Origin: Mycolicibacillus trivialis
GTDB lineage: Bacteria > Actinomycetota > Actinomycetes > Mycobacteriales > Mycobacteriaceae
Length of the DNA: 64,000 nt
Direction: 5' to 3'
NCBI RefSeq assembly: GCF_002102395.1
Contig: NZ_LQPZ01000041.1
Span: 1 to 64,000 of the forward strand
Below are positions 42,009 to 52,351 of the stretch, in pieces (position 1 is the stretch's first letter; each line of letters starts with the position of its first letter). Under the pieces are notes generated by a model. It searched no databases and was not told the origin of the DNA. It was given only the letters and a program-made list of their open reading frames with translations. The position numbers and the translations under genes are program-made.

Positions 42009-44384
42009 GTGTTGCTGGAATCGGTGCGGGTGCTTGATCTGTCCGGCGGGGACGCCGACGCGGTGACCCGGGTCTTCGCCGACCTGGGCGCCGACGTCCT
42101 CAAGATCGAGCCGCCCGGCGGCGATGCGGCGCGCACCGCCGCGCCGACACTGGCCGGCGCCGGCATCCCGTTCGGCCTGCACAACGCCAACAAACGCGCG
42201 GCCGTGCTCGACCCGGACGCCGAGGCCGACCGGCGCCGGCTGGCCGAGTTGGCCGCCGGTGCCGACATCGTCGTCGACAGCAACGGCCGTGCCGCCGCCT
42301 ACGGTCTCGACTGTGCCGCGCTGACCGACCGGCATCGGCATCTGGTCGCGGTGACGGTCAGCGACTTCGGCACCGACGGCCCCCGCGCGTCGTGGCGGGC
42401 CACCGACGCGGTGTTCTACGCCCTGTCCGGAGCGCTGTCGCGGTCCGGGCCCACCCACGGCACACCGGTGCTGCCGCCGACCGGGATCGCCTCGGCCACC
42501 GCGGCGGTGCAGGCCGCCTGGGCCACGCTGGCCGCCTACTACCGCCGGCTGCGCTGCGGCGTCGGCGACTACCTGGATTTCTCCCGGTTCGACGCGGTGG
42601 CCGTCGGCCTGGACCCGGTGTTCGGCACCCACGGCCAGACCGCGGCCGCCCAGCGGGCGCCGGAGCGCTGGCGGGGCCGGCCCCGCAACCAGGACGCCTA
42701 CCCGATCTTCGCCTGCCGGGACGGCTACGTCCGGATCTGCGTGATGTCGCCGCGCCAGTGGCACGGGCTGCGCGCCTGGCTGGGCGAGCCGGAGCGGTTC
42801 CAGGACCCGAAGTTCGACCGGATCGGCGCCCGGTTCGCGGCCTGGCCGCAGATCAGCGAACTGGTCGCCGCGCTGTTCGCCGACCGGACCAGGGCGGAGC
42901 TGGTGGCCGCCGGGCAGTCCCACCGGGTGCCGATCGCGGCGGTGCTGGACCCGGCCGAGGCGCTGACCTCCGACCATTTCCGGGCGGTCGGCGCGATCGC
43001 CGACGTCGAGCTGGTCCCCGGCGTCGACACCGCGGTGCCGGTCGGCTATTTCACCGTCGAGGGTGCGCGCGCCGGGTTCCGCACACCGGCACCGGCGCCC
43101 GGTGCCGACCGGCCGGACTGGGCGACCGGCGCGCCGGCGACCGTCCCCGACGCCGACCCCGGGAACGGCCGGCCGTTCACCGGGCTGCGCATCCTGGATC
43201 TGGGCATCATCGTCGCCGGCGGCGAGACCAGCAGGCTCTTCGCCGACCTGGGTGCCGAGGTCATCAAGGTGGAGAGCGCCGAGCATCCCGACGGCCTGCG
43301 CCAGACCCGGCCCGGCCAGCCGATGAGCGAATCGTTCGCCTGGGCACACCGCAACAGCGCGGCGTTGGGGCTGGACCTGCGCAGCGCCGAGGGCGCCGCC
43401 CTGTTCGAGCGGCTGGTCGCCGAATCCGACGCGGTGTTCGCCAATTTCAAACCCGGCACGCTGGCCGGCCTCGGCTTCGACCACGCGCGGCTGCGCGCCC
43501 TCAACCCGCGCATCGTGCTGGCCGAGAGCAGTGCGTTCGGCGACACCGGCCCGTGGAGCGACCGGATGGGTTACGGGCCGCTGGTGCGGGCCACCACCGG
43601 GGTCACCCGGCTGTGGACCGCCCCGGACGGCACGGCCGAGAGCGGCCGCCACCCGTTCTACGACGCGACGACGATCTTCCCCGACCATGTCGCCGGGCGG
43701 GTCACCGCGATCGCCGCGCTCGCGGCGCTGATCCACCGCCATCACCGGGGCGCGGGGGTCCGCGTCCACATCGCCCAGACCGAGGTCGCCGTCAACCAGC
43801 TGGCCGTCCACTACGTCACCGAGGCGGCCCGCCGGGACGGCACGGCGGCGGTCTCGGACGGCGCCGACCTGCACCTGGTCTCTCCCGCCGCCGGCGACGA
43901 CGAATGGTGTGTGGTGTCGATCTGTGACGACGTCGACTGGCGCGCGATCACCGCGGTGCTGGGCCGCCCCGAACTGGCCGACGACCCCCGCTTCGCCGAC
44001 GGCGCCGCGCGCCGGGCACACCGCGCCGAGCTGACCGCGCAGCTGTCGGATTGGACGTCGCGGCGCCCGCCGTCGGCGGCGGCGACCGAATTGCAGGCCG
44101 CCGGCATCGCCGCCGCCCCGATGAACCGCCCGCCCGAGCTGGCCGAGGACCCGCAGCTGCACCACCGGAAGGTCTTCGCCGACATGGTCCATCCGCTCTT
44201 CGACACCCCGCTGCCCGCCGAGACCGGCCCGGCGAGGTATCGGCGCATCCCGGCGGCGCCGACCCGGCCCGCACCGCTCGCCGGGGCCGACACCCGCCGG
44301 ATCTGCTCTGCGGTGCTGGGGCTGCCCGCCGCCGAGATCGAGCGCCTGATCGAAGCCCGCGTACTGTTTTCCGCAACCGGATGA
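42009..44384 (+). CDS. Duplicated (fused) CaiB/BaiF family III CoA-transferase (Rv1866-like)
   Basis: The 791-residue protein contains two CaiB/BaiF units: the first about 1-365 ([27 protein letters not shown]) and the second about 395-780 ([30 protein letters not shown]). In the second half the catalytic Asp context is recognisable as [10 protein letters not shown]. At the matching place in the first half I read [10 protein letters not shown], with no Asp. Family III enzymes move CoA between carboxylic acids through an aspartyl-CoA anhydride. Normal members are interlocked homodimers, so the fusion may form one intramolecular pair with a single active site (inference). The start is GTG 42009. 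Confidence 0.88.
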   Translation: MLLESVRVLDLSGGDADAVTRVFADLGADVLKIEPPGGDAARTAAPTLAGAGIPFGLHNANKRAAVLDPDAEADRRRLAELAAGADIVVDSNGRAAAYGLDCAALTDRHRHLVAVTVSDFGTDGPRASWRATDAVFYALSGALSRSGPTHGTPVLPPTGIASATAAVQAAWATLAAYYRRLRCGVGDYLDFSRFDAVAVGLDPVFGTHGQTAAAQRAPERWRGRPRNQDAYPIFACRDGYVRICVMSPRQWHGLRAWLGEPERFQDPKFDRIGARFAAWPQISELVAALFADRTRAELVAAGQSHRVPIAAVLDPAEALTSDHFRAVGAIADVELVPGVDTAVPVGYFTVEGARAGFRTPAPAPGADRPDWATGAPATVPDADPGNGRPFTGLRILDLGIIVAGGETSRLFADLGAEVIKVESAEHPDGLRQTRPGQPMSESFAWAHRNSAALGLDLRSAEGAALFERLVAESDAVFANFKPGTLAGLGFDHARLRALNPRIVLAESSAFGDTGPWSDRMGYGPLVRATTGVTRLWTAPDGTAESGRHPFYDATTIFPDHVAGRVTAIAALAALIHRHHRGAGVRVHIAQTEVAVNQLAVHYVTEAARRDGTAAVSDGADLHLVSPAAGDDEWCVVSICDDVDWRAITAVLGRPELADDPRFADGAARRAHRAELTAQLSDWTSRRPPSAAATELQAAGIAAAPMNRPPELAEDPQLHHRKVFADMVHPLFDTPLPAETGPARYRRIPAAPTRPAPLAGADTRRICSAVLGLPAAEIERLIEARVLFSATG

Positions 44385-44439
44385 GCACGGCACGGCCGCG
44401 CTCGTCCGACAGTGCTCTTCCCAGGTGAAAGGTGTTGCG

Positions 44440-45912
44440 ATGACGCTCGATCCGCGAACCCCGGTGTTGATCGGCTACGGGCAGGTCAACAACCGCGACG
44501 ACGACACCGTCGAGCCGGTCGACCTGATGGTCACCGCCGCCCGCCGGGCCGGCGCCGAACCGGTGCTGGCGGCCGTCGACGCGATCCGGGTGGTCAACAT
44601 CCTTTCGGCGCAGTACCGCGACGCGGGGCGACTGCTGGGTGAGCGCCTCGGCGCCGACACGCCGGCGACCGGCTACACCGGGGTGGGCGGCAACACCCCG
44701 CAGAGCCTGCTCAACCGGACCTGCCTGGACATCCAGCACGGGCGCGCCGACCTGGTCCTGCTGGCCGGTGCGGAGACCTGGCGCACCCGCACCCGGCTGC
44801 GGGCCCAGGACAAGCGGCTGGCCTGGACCCGGCAGGACGAGTCGGTGCCGATCGCCGAATGCCTCGACGAGAACGTCCCGATGGCCGGGCCGGGGGAGGA
44901 GCGGATCCGACTGGACCGGCCGGCCTACGTCTATCCGCTCTTCGAGCAGGGGGTGCGGATCGCCGCCGGCGCCGCAATCGAGGAGCACCGCCGGGCGATC
45001 GGTGCGCTGTGGGCGCGCTTCGCCGAGGTCGCGGTGGACAACCCGCACGCCTGGATCCGTCGGCCGGTCACCGCCGAGGAGATCTGGCGGCCCAGCCACA
45101 CCAACCGGATGATCAGCTGGCCCTACACCAAGCTGATGAACTCCAACAACATGGTCGACCAGGGCTCGGCCCTGCTGCTCACCTCGGTGGAGCGGGCCAG
45201 GCAACTGCGGATCCCCACCGAACGGTGGGTCTTCCCGCAGGCCGGCACCGACGCCCACGACACCTACGCGATCGCCGAACGCGCGGAGCTGCACCGCTCA
45301 CCGGCGATCCGGATCGGCGCGGCGCGGGTGTTGCAGCTGGCCGGGCTCGGCGTCGATGACATCGCCCACGTCGACCTGTACTCGTGTTTCCCGTCCGCGG
45401 TGCAAGTGGCCGCCGCCGAAATCGGGCTGCCCGTCGACGACCCGGACCGCCCGCTGACCGTCACCGGCGGCCTGACCTTCGCCGGCGGCCCGTGGAACAA
45501 CTACGTCATGCATTCAATCGCGACGATGGCCGAACGCCTCGTCGCCGCACCCGGCAGCTACGGGCTGGTCAGCGCCAACGGCGGCTACCTGACCAAGCAC
45601 AGTTTCGGGGTGTACGGCACCGAGCCGCCGCGGGCCGGGTTCCGCTGGGCCGACGTGCAGGAGGCGGTCGACGCCGAGCCGACCCGGGTCGCCGTGGTGG
45701 AGTACGCCGGGCCGGGCACGGTGGAGTCGTGGACGACGCCGTTCGATCGGGACGGCCGGCCCGCGAAGGCGTTTTTGACCGTGCGCACCCCCGACGACGC
45801 GCGCACGCTGGCCTGGATCGCCGACCCCGACGAGGCCGCCGACACCGTCGACACCGAGCTGGCCGGCGCGCCGGTGACCGTGCACGCCGACGGCTCGGGG
45901 AGCCTGCGCTGA
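44440..45912 (+). CDS. Thiolase-like (SCP-x type) acyl-CoA acetyltransferase homologue (Rv1867-like)
   Basis: The 490-residue protein has a thiolase fold: [11 protein letters not shown] at the start, [14 protein letters not shown] around residue 110, and C-terminal [14 protein letters not shown] with a catalytic-type His. The region that normally holds the nucleophilic Cys reads [14 protein letters not shown] with no Cys, and a C-terminal OB-like extension (about 395-490) is present. It may bind acyl-CoA without thiolysis or use other chemistry. ATG 44440 follows AAAGGTG; GTG 44425 is an alternative. It follows the fused CoA-transferase by 55 nt, so the two probably act in one pathway. Confidence 0.87.
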   Translation: MTLDPRTPVLIGYGQVNNRDDDTVEPVDLMVTAARRAGAEPVLAAVDAIRVVNILSAQYRDAGRLLGERLGADTPATGYTGVGGNTPQSLLNRTCLDIQHGRADLVLLAGAETWRTRTRLRAQDKRLAWTRQDESVPIAECLDENVPMAGPGEERIRLDRPAYVYPLFEQGVRIAAGAAIEEHRRAIGALWARFAEVAVDNPHAWIRRPVTAEEIWRPSHTNRMISWPYTKLMNSNNMVDQGSALLLTSVERARQLRIPTERWVFPQAGTDAHDTYAIAERAELHRSPAIRIGAARVLQLAGLGVDDIAHVDLYSCFPSAVQVAAAEIGLPVDDPDRPLTVTGGLTFAGGPWNNYVMHSIATMAERLVAAPGSYGLVSANGGYLTKHSFGVYGTEPPRAGFRWADVQEAVDAEPTRVAVVEYAGPGTVESWTTPFDRDGRPAKAFLTVRTPDDARTLAWIADPDEAADTVDTELAGAPVTVHADGSGSLR

Positions 45913-45919
45913 ACGACGG

Positions 45920-47152
45920 TCAGCCGGCCAACTCGCCCACCGGGACCTGCGGATCGGCCAGCCGGTCCGGGTCGACCGCCGTCTTGGCCCGGATGAGCGC
46001 CTTGATGTCGTCGAGGCCCTCCCAGATGTTGACGTTCATCCCGGCCAGCACCCGGCTGTCCTCGTCGAGCCAGAACGCCACGAACTCGCGGCCCGCGACG
46101 TCACCGCGGGTCACCACCTTCGCGTACTTCGGGGCGTGGCCGACGTACTCCATGCCCAGGTCGTACTGGTCGGTGAAGAAGTAGGGCAGTTCGGCGTACT
46201 CGGCGGCCTCGCCGAGCATCCCGGCGGCGGCCACCGCCGGCTGTTTGAGTGCGTTGGCCCAGTGCTCGGTGCGCACCCGGGCCCCCAGCAGCGGGTGCTG
46301 GGCGGCGGCGATGTCGCCGACCGCGTAGACGTCCGGGTCGCTGCTGCGCAGGCCGGCGTCGACGGTCACGCCGCCGTCGGCGGTCTCCAGCCCGGCCTGT
46401 TCGGCCAGTTCCAGGTTCGGTTGCGCCCCGACCGCCACCAGTACCGCGTCGGCGCGGATCTCGCTGCCGTCCTCGAGCTTGAGGCCGGTGGCCTTCCCGT
46501 CGGCGGTGGTGATCTCGGCGACGCCGACCCGCAGGCGCAGGTCGACGTCGTGTTCCCGGTGCAGCGCGGCGAAGACCTCGCCCAGTTCGGAGCCCAGGGC
46601 GCGCAGCAACGGCGCGGCGGCGGCTTCGACCACGGTGACCGCGGTGCCGCGCTGGCGGGCCGAGGCCGCCACCTCCAGTCCGATCCAGCCGCCGCCGATC
46701 ACCGCCAGCGACGCGCCGTCGCCGAGCACCCCGTCGAGGGCGGTGGCGTCGTCGATGCTGCGCAGGTAGTGCACGCCCGCGGCGTCGCCGGCCGGGATCG
46801 GTGGGCGCCGGGACCGTGAGCCGGTGGCCAGCAGCAGCTTGTCGTAGCTGACGGTGGTGCCGTCGGCCAGGGTCACCGTGTGGCCGGTGAGGTCCAGGCC
46901 GGTGGCGCGCACCCCGAGCCGCAGGTCGACGTCGTGGCCGCGGTACCAGTCGGCGGTCTGCACGGTGAACTCGGCGAGGGTCTTCTTGCCGGCAAGAAAT
47001 TCCTTCGACAGCGGCGGGCGTTCGTAGGGCAGGTGCTCCTCGTCGCCGATCAGTATGATTTTTCCGTTGAATCCCTTGTCGCGCAGGGCTTCTACGGCCT
47101 TCGCCCCGGCCAGCCCGGCGCCGACGATGACGAAGGTTTGCGAATCTGCCAT
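45920..47152 (-). CDS. Ferredoxin--NAD(P)+ reductase-like FAD oxidoreductase (Rv1869c-like)
   Basis: The 410-residue flavoprotein resembles rubredoxin/putidaredoxin reductases. The FAD motif is FVIVGAGLAGAKAVEALRDKG, the NAD motif is LAVIGGGWIGLEVAASARQRG (about 148-168), and YAVGDIAAA lies near 285. A C-terminal reductase dimer domain of about 85 residues ends the chain. Its partner is probably a ferredoxin feeding a P450 or oxygenase, none of which is adjacent. ATG 47152 is used, with GGAG 9 nt upstream. It is divergent from the small gene at 47337. Confidence 0.9.
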   Translation of the reverse strand: MADSQTFVIVGAGLAGAKAVEALRDKGFNGKIILIGDEEHLPYERPPLSKEFLAGKKTLAEFTVQTADWYRGHDVDLRLGVRATGLDLTGHTVTLADGTTVSYDKLLLATGSRSRRPPIPAGDAAGVHYLRSIDDATALDGVLGDGASLAVIGGGWIGLEVAASARQRGTAVTVVEAAAAPLLRALGSELGEVFAALHREHDVDLRLRVGVAEITTADGKATGLKLEDGSEIRADAVLVAVGAQPNLELAEQAGLETADGGVTVDAGLRSSDPDVYAVGDIAAAQHPLLGARVRTEHWANALKQPAVAAAGMLGEAAEYAELPYFFTDQYDLGMEYVGHAPKYAKVVTRGDVAGREFVAFWLDEDSRVLAGMNVNIWEGLDDIKALIRAKTAVDPDRLADPQVPVGELAG

Positions 47153-47336
47153 GATCATGTGCTCCGTTCGGCTGGGGGACCTGCTGTTGCGCGCAACCGG
47201 TGCCCGGTGGAGTTTGTTCCCGGTGCACATCCGAGGCTAGTGAAGCCCCGCGCGGCGCACACCGAATATCGGTCGTGGCAGCGGCGGTTTCGGCTGCTGT
47301 GGGCCGATCGAACCGGGCAGCAGGAGGGTCCCCGTC

Positions 47337-47486
47337 GTGACGACCCGTCGCTCCGGTGCGCCGGAAACCCGCACCTGCTACAAGGCCAACCGGCACCCGA
47401 CGCCGGCCCGCACCCACCTCACCGGCCAGACGGTGACCATCGCCGACCGGTTGGCTTCGGGCAAGGGCAAGATCCCCCGGTTCTGA
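47337..47486 (+). CDS. Small basic protein of 49 residues, unrecognised
   Basis: A GTG-started frame of 49 codons has a strong AGGAGGG (47322-47328) at 8-nt spacing. The product starts VTTRRSGAPETRTCYKANRH and ends ASGKGKIPRF. It is strongly basic (about ten Arg/Lys), has one Cys and no membrane segment. It is alone on the plus strand between the divergent reductase gene and the convergent lldD, whose stop is 8 nt away. I do not recognise a family. The good ribosome site in otherwise empty DNA argues for a real gene; an RNA- or DNA-binding role would be a guess. Confidence 0.6.
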   Translation: MTTRRSGAPETRTCYKANRHPTPARTHLTGQTVTIADRLASGKGKIPRF

Positions 47487-47494
47487 TCCTCGGC

Positions 47495-48721
47495 TCAACC
47501 CCGCCGGGGCAGCTGGGTCACGTGGTCGGCGGTGAGTTCCTCCAGGCAGGTCACGCCGAGGAGCCGCATGGTGCGGGTGATCTGGTCGGTGAGGATCTCG
47601 ATCGCGCGGGTGACGCCGGCCTGGCCGCCGGCCATCAGGCCGTAGAGATAGGCGCGCCCGATCAGGGTGCAGCGGGCGCCGAGTGCGACCGCCGCGACGA
47701 TGTCGGCGCCGGACATGATGCCGGTGTCGAGGAGGATCTCGGTGTCGGAACCCAGTTCCCGGGCCACCGCGGGCAGCAGCCGGAACGGGACCGGCGCCCG
47801 GTCGAGTTGCCTGCCGCCGTGGTTGGACAGCACGATCCCGTCGACACCGACCTCGACCATGCGGCGGGCGTCGTCGAGGGTCTGGATGCCCTTGACCACG
47901 AAGCGGCCCGGCCACCGGCTTTTGATCCAGGCCAGGTCCTCGACGGTGACACCGGGGTCGAACATGGTGTCCATGTACTGGGCGACGGTGCCCGGCCAGC
48001 GATCCAGTGAGGCGAACGCCAGCGGTTCGGTGGTCAGCAGGTTGAACCACCAGGCCGGCCGGGGTACCGCGTCGAGCACGGTGCGCAACGTCAACGACGG
48101 CGGGATCGCCATGCCGTTGCGGCTGTCGCGCAACCGGGCCCCGGCGACCGGGCAGTCGACCGTGATCAGCAGGGTGTCGTAGCCGGCGGCGGCGGCGCGT
48201 TCCATCAACGCCATCGAGCGGTCCCGGTCGCGCCACATGTAGAGCTGAAACCACCGCCTTCCCTGCGGTATCGCGGTCGCGACGTCTTCGATCGACGCGG
48301 TGCCCAGCGTCGACAGCGAAAAGGGGATGCCCGCCGCGGCAGCGGCCGCGGCCCCGCCGAGTTCACCCTCGGTCTGCATCAGCCGGGTGAAGCCGGTCGG
48401 GGCGATCGCGAACGGTAGCGCGACCGGTCCGCCGAGCACGTCCCATCCGGTGTCCACGGTGCTGACGTCGCGCAGGACCGACGGATGGAACTCGATGTCG
48501 CGGAAGGCTTGCCGAGCCCTGGCCAGGGAGATCTCGTCGTCGGCCGCACCGTCGGTGTAGTCGAATGCCGCGCGCGGCGTGCGGCGCCGGGCGATCTGCC
48601 GCAGATCCTCGATCGTCAGCGCGTTGCGCAGCCTGCGCCGGGCCGGGTGCAGGTCGGGGCGGCGCAGCCGGATCAGCGGTGCCAACTCGCCGGGCCGGGG
48701 TACCCGGCGGGGGACGGCCAC
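47495..48721 (-). CDS. lldD: FMN-dependent L-lactate dehydrogenase (LldD2 type)
   Basis: The 408-residue FMN alpha-hydroxyacid oxidase-family enzyme oxidises L-lactate to pyruvate, passing electrons to the quinone pool. Visible are [14 protein letters not shown] (FMN site), [19 protein letters not shown] (catalytic-side Lys) and the active-site [12 protein letters not shown] with catalytic His, followed by [13 protein letters not shown]. The GTG start at 48721 adds an Arg/Pro-rich lead. In M. tuberculosis lldD2 (Rv1872c) supports lactate use in macrophages. The stop converges on the small 49-codon gene. Confidence 0.93.
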   Translation of the reverse strand: MAVPRRVPRPGELAPLIRLRRPDLHPARRRLRNALTIEDLRQIARRRTPRAAFDYTDGAADDEISLARARQAFRDIEFHPSVLRDVSTVDTGWDVLGGPVALPFAIAPTGFTRLMQTEGELGGAAAAAAAGIPFSLSTLGTASIEDVATAIPQGRRWFQLYMWRDRDRSMALMERAAAAGYDTLLITVDCPVAGARLRDSRNGMAIPPSLTLRTVLDAVPRPAWWFNLLTTEPLAFASLDRWPGTVAQYMDTMFDPGVTVEDLAWIKSRWPGRFVVKGIQTLDDARRMVEVGVDGIVLSNHGGRQLDRAPVPFRLLPAVARELGSDTEILLDTGIMSGADIVAAVALGARCTLIGRAYLYGLMAGGQAGVTRAIEILTDQITRTMRLLGVTCLEELTADHVTQLPRRG

Positions 48722-48724
48722 CGG

Positions 48725-50125
48725 TCAGGCCTCCGTGCCGGCCAGCGCGCGCTGCAGCCCGTCGCGCTGCTCTTCGATGGTGCGGCTGATCTCCTGCAGG
48801 AGCAGGGGTTTGCGGTGCACCAGGGCGGCCAGGTAGTGCCGGTCGACCTCGGCCACGGCGGTTTCCACCACCGCGCGGGCGGTGGTGGAAACCGGTTCGC
48901 GGGTCAAGGTGGTCTCGCCGAGATAGCCGCCGGTGGTCAGTGTCCGGACCGCGACGGGTGCTCCGGTGGCACCGATCGCACTCACTTGCACCTGGCCGGT
49001 CAGCACGCACGTCAGATGGTCGGGTACCTGCCCGGGCGCCTGCAGGAGTTCGTCGGTTCCGTAGCGGGTGAGCCGGATATGACTGCGCAACTCGTGCCGG
49101 TCGTCGGCGTTCAGGCGCAGGATCGGGGCGAGCATGGTCAGCGCCTGCTCGATCCGGTCCGGGGTGGCGTAGTCGTCGGCGATCCGGTCCAGGTGCAGGC
49201 CCTCGCGGCGGGCGGCATACCACAGCCAGCGCAGAAAGGTGGTGCGTGCCGCCCAGTTGTCGGCGGGGGTGTCCAGCGGGATCGATGTCGAGTACTCGTT
49301 CGCCCCGGTCGGTGCGCTGCTCACCGCCGCCCCGGCCCGCCGCTGCGGCAGCGCCTCGGCGACCCGGTTCAGCAGCAGGCACACCCGGTCGGGTGCATCG
49401 CTGAGTGCGAACACAGTGCTCACCGCGATCGAGTGCTCCGCGGGGGGCTTGCTGAGGTTGGTGAACGAGGCCGCCGCCAGCACCGAGTTCGGGATCACCA
49501 GCACGCCGGTGCCCGCCCGGATATGGGTGGCACGCCAGTTGACCTCGATGACCGGCCCCCGCCCCGACGGCGTGTCGATCCAGTCGTCCAGCTGGAACGG
49601 CTGCTCGAAGAGCACCAACAACCCGGAGATGATCTGGCCCACCGAGTTCTGCAGCGTCAGGCCGAGCACGATCGAGGTGATGCCCAGCGCGGTGAACAGC
49701 CCACCCACGTTGGCGCCCCAGACATAGGACAGGATCAGCGCGACCCCGACCGCGATCAGCACGAACCGGGCGACCTCGAGGAAGATCGCCGGCATCCGGC
49801 TCCGCCAGGATCCCGCCGGGGCGCTTTGGAACAGGGTGGCGTTGAACCCGGAGAGCACCAGCAGCAGCACCGCGAAGCCGAGCAGGGTGGCGACGATGCG
49901 CACACCGGTCACGTCCGGGGAGATGTCGCCGGCCTTGACCAGCAGCACCAGCAGCGCCGCCAGCGGCAGCAGGTAGGTGCGGATCAGCGCGACCGGGCGG
50001 GCCAGGGCGCTATCGCGGCGCAGCAGCGCCTGGTGCGCTTCGGTGAGAATCAGCAGCGCCAGGGGCAGGCCGAGTCCGACACCGACCGCCCAGAAGAACC
50101 AGGGCTCGTGCACCACGCTGGTCAC
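48725..50125 (-). CDS. MscS-type mechanosensitive channel with cyclic nucleotide-binding domain (Rv2434c-like)
   Basis: The 466-residue protein has four or five N-terminal transmembrane helices and the MscS pore and beta domain (about 130-230: LGITSIVLGLTLQNSVGQIISG, LFEQPFQLDDWI and GVLVIPNSVLAAASFTNLS). A C-terminal cNMP-binding-like domain follows (about 335-455, GGYLGETTLT). The phosphate-cassette Arg expected after the GE motif is not evident (PVSTTARA). Its GTG overlaps the cyclase stop by 4 nt (GTGA), so cyclase-like receptor and channel are co-translated. A ligand-gated small-conductance channel is the likely role. Confidence 0.88.
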   Translation of the reverse strand: MTSVVHEPWFFWAVGVGLGLPLALLILTEAHQALLRRDSALARPVALIRTYLLPLAALLVLLVKAGDISPDVTGVRIVATLLGFAVLLLVLSGFNATLFQSAPAGSWRSRMPAIFLEVARFVLIAVGVALILSYVWGANVGGLFTALGITSIVLGLTLQNSVGQIISGLLVLFEQPFQLDDWIDTPSGRGPVIEVNWRATHIRAGTGVLVIPNSVLAAASFTNLSKPPAEHSIAVSTVFALSDAPDRVCLLLNRVAEALPQRRAGAAVSSAPTGANEYSTSIPLDTPADNWAARTTFLRWLWYAARREGLHLDRIADDYATPDRIEQALTMLAPILRLNADDRHELRSHIRLTRYGTDELLQAPGQVPDHLTCVLTGQVQVSAIGATGAPVAVRTLTTGGYLGETTLTREPVSTTARAVVETAVAEVDRHYLAALVHRKPLLLQEISRTIEEQRDGLQRALAGTEA

Positions 50126-52272
50126 GGGTCCGGCTCCACCTGGCGCCACACGGTCTGGTCGACACCGTTGACGGTGATGGTATCCGCCGAGACGAACCGG
50201 TTCTCGTCGCCGGCGACCTCGTGGACGGCGGAGGTGAGGTAGATGCCGGGCTCGGTCATGTCGTTCTTCAGCCGGTAGGCGAGGTTGACCGTCGGCCCCC
50301 ACATGTCGTAGGCGACGCCGGACCGGCCGATCAGTCCGCTGGTGACCGGCCCGCTGTTGATGCCGACCCGAAGGCGCAGGGCGGTGTCGTTCTCCCGGTT
50401 GAACCGGTCCACGATGTGTTGCAACTCGACGGCGAAATCGACTGCCCGCCTGGCACTGTCGAGGCGGGGAACGCTCAGTCCGCACGCCGCCAGATACCAG
50501 TCGTGCAGGGTCTGCACCGGCTCGACGCCCAGGCTCTCCGCAGCGGCGTCGAATTGGCGGACCAGCGTGTTGACCGCTGACAGCGATTCGTCGGAGTCGA
50601 GTTCCGCGGAGAAGACGTCCAGGTGGTCGATCTCCGCAGCGATCACGGTCAGGTCCGCGTGTTGCATAGCGGTGGTCTCGTCGCCGTCCCGGTAGTGCTC
50701 GGCGGCCGCTTCGGGCATCACCGACCGCAACAGTCGCTCGTTCTCCTCGTGCTGTTGGCGGATGAGGTCTTCCTTGGCGGTCAGGGCCCGACCCATGTTG
50801 TTGAACGCGACCGTGAGATCGCCGAGTTCGTCGTGGGAGAGCACCGGCAGGTCCAGGTCGTAATCCCCGGCGCTGACCTGCCGGGCACCGGACATCAGCT
50901 GGCGCACCGGGCGGACGAAGATGCGCGCGAGTGCCATCGCGGCGACGCAGATGACGAAGATGATCGCCACGGTCGACAGCACCAGGGTCCTGGTGAAGGC
51001 GGCCACCGGCGCGAACGCCTCGGCGGTGTCGATCTTGGCGACGATGACCCAGTGCAGACCGCGCAGCGTCACCGGCGCATAGGACTGCAGCGTCTGGTTG
51101 CCCAGGTAGTCGCGGGTGATGACGTTGCCGGTCTGGCCCTGGGCGGCCAGCCGGGTGGATTCTTCGGAGATGGGTTGCACCAGCATGGTTCCGCCCTGCC
51201 GAATGGCCTTCTCGACGACCTCCGGCGCGGTCCCGGCGCGCACCACGTCACGCTGGTAGCGGTCGGGGTCCTCGAGGAACACCCGCGAGTCCGAGCGCAT
51301 CAGGTTGTCCGGGCCGACCAGGATGGTCTCACCGGTCTGGCCGAGACCGGCGCCGGGCCACTTCTGGGCCACGGTCATCAACCGGTTGAGTTTCTCGATC
51401 GGGAGTTGCAGCGCCAACACGCCGAGGCGCTCCGAGCCGCGGTTGACCGCCGCCAGCAGCCACGCGGTCGGTTCGCCGGCCGGTTCGTACTCGGCGAAGT
51501 CGGTGACGCCGACGAAGTCCACCGCGCGCGAGTCCAGCGTCGATCGGTAGGCGGCGGCCAGGTTGCTGGTTTGGTAGGGGCCGGAGAGCACGTTGGTCCC
51601 CAGGTCGACGTTCTTGTAGGCGGAGTAGACGACGTTGCCGTGGGTGTCGAGCAGCAGCGCGTCCTCGAAGCTGGACCTGGTCACCATGGTGCGGAAGAAG
51701 TTGCTGTAGCGGGCGTTCGCCGCCGACCAGGAGCTTCCGTCGCCGGCGTCGTCGTTGTCGATGCCCGCCGACTGCTCGGCACGGGTGATCGTGTAGCGCA
51801 GTTGCAGGTACTTCTGCGCCCGCGAGATGGGCAGCAGCCCGGTGATGTCGACCGGGGAGCCGGTCTCCACCTCTTCACGTTCACCGATGGTCTGCTCGTA
51901 GTAGCGTCGGATGTCGTCATCCTGCGTGGGGGTGATCCGGGCGGTGATCAGTTTCGCGAAGCCGTTGGTGAAGGCGGTGAGCGCGTCGGCGACCGTCTCG
52001 CCGCGGGTGTTCACGATCATCGTGTCGCGCATCTCGTCGAATTGCGCCTGCAGCGTTCGCTTCTGGGCGGACCGGATCGAGGTCAGCCGGTCCATCGCGG
52101 CGGCTTCCAGCGAGTCCCGGCCGGACCGGTAACCGATGAATCCCACCACTGCGGCGGACAGCACGCTGGTCACCAGCATCATCAGCAGCAGCTTCGACTG
52201 GATGCTCACCCGGCCCCGGCGGAGCGCCGAGCGTAGCGGGGGGCCGGGGGACTCTGCCGTAGAGTCGCTCAT
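50122..52272 (-). CDS. Receptor-type class III nucleotidyl cyclase homologue (Rv2435c-like)
   Basis: The 716-residue protein has one transmembrane helix (about 28-48), a large extracellular Cache-type sensor (about 50-400, with DALLLDTHGNVVYSAYKN), a second helix (about 424-444), a HAMP domain (about 445-500, ARIFVRPVRQLMSGARQVSAGD), a linker, and a class III cyclase domain (about 535-710). Catalytic residues are mixed. The first metal Asp is Glu in IAAEIDHLD and the adenine-binding Lys is Gln in PVQTLHDWY. The second metal Asp, the Asp in YDMWG, and the Asn and Arg of VNLAYR are kept. Cyclase activity is therefore uncertain. Confidence 0.9.
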   Translation of the reverse strand: MSDSTAESPGPPLRSALRRGRVSIQSKLLLMMLVTSVLSAAVVGFIGYRSGRDSLEAAAMDRLTSIRSAQKRTLQAQFDEMRDTMIVNTRGETVADALTAFTNGFAKLITARITPTQDDDIRRYYEQTIGEREEVETGSPVDITGLLPISRAQKYLQLRYTITRAEQSAGIDNDDAGDGSSWSAANARYSNFFRTMVTRSSFEDALLLDTHGNVVYSAYKNVDLGTNVLSGPYQTSNLAAAYRSTLDSRAVDFVGVTDFAEYEPAGEPTAWLLAAVNRGSERLGVLALQLPIEKLNRLMTVAQKWPGAGLGQTGETILVGPDNLMRSDSRVFLEDPDRYQRDVVRAGTAPEVVEKAIRQGGTMLVQPISEESTRLAAQGQTGNVITRDYLGNQTLQSYAPVTLRGLHWVIVAKIDTAEAFAPVAAFTRTLVLSTVAIIFVICVAAMALARIFVRPVRQLMSGARQVSAGDYDLDLPVLSHDELGDLTVAFNNMGRALTAKEDLIRQQHEENERLLRSVMPEAAAEHYRDGDETTAMQHADLTVIAAEIDHLDVFSAELDSDESLSAVNTLVRQFDAAAESLGVEPVQTLHDWYLAACGLSVPRLDSARRAVDFAVELQHIVDRFNRENDTALRLRVGINSGPVTSGLIGRSGVAYDMWGPTVNLAYRLKNDMTEPGIYLTSAVHEVAGDENRFVSADTITVNGVDQTVWRQVEPDP

Positions 52273-52351
52273 CGGTTCCTTCGCGGTCGGTGTGTCCGGG
52301 GCCCGTCCGGGCCCGAGTCGCCTGACAGCCTAGCCCGAGCGCCGGTGCCGC

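Noticed and set aside
41949..44393. Extension of the phosphoketolase frame across the CoA-transferase gene
   Set aside because: The extra ~800 residues are Gly/Arg/Val-rich shadow sequence; the phosphoketolase family starts at 41939.
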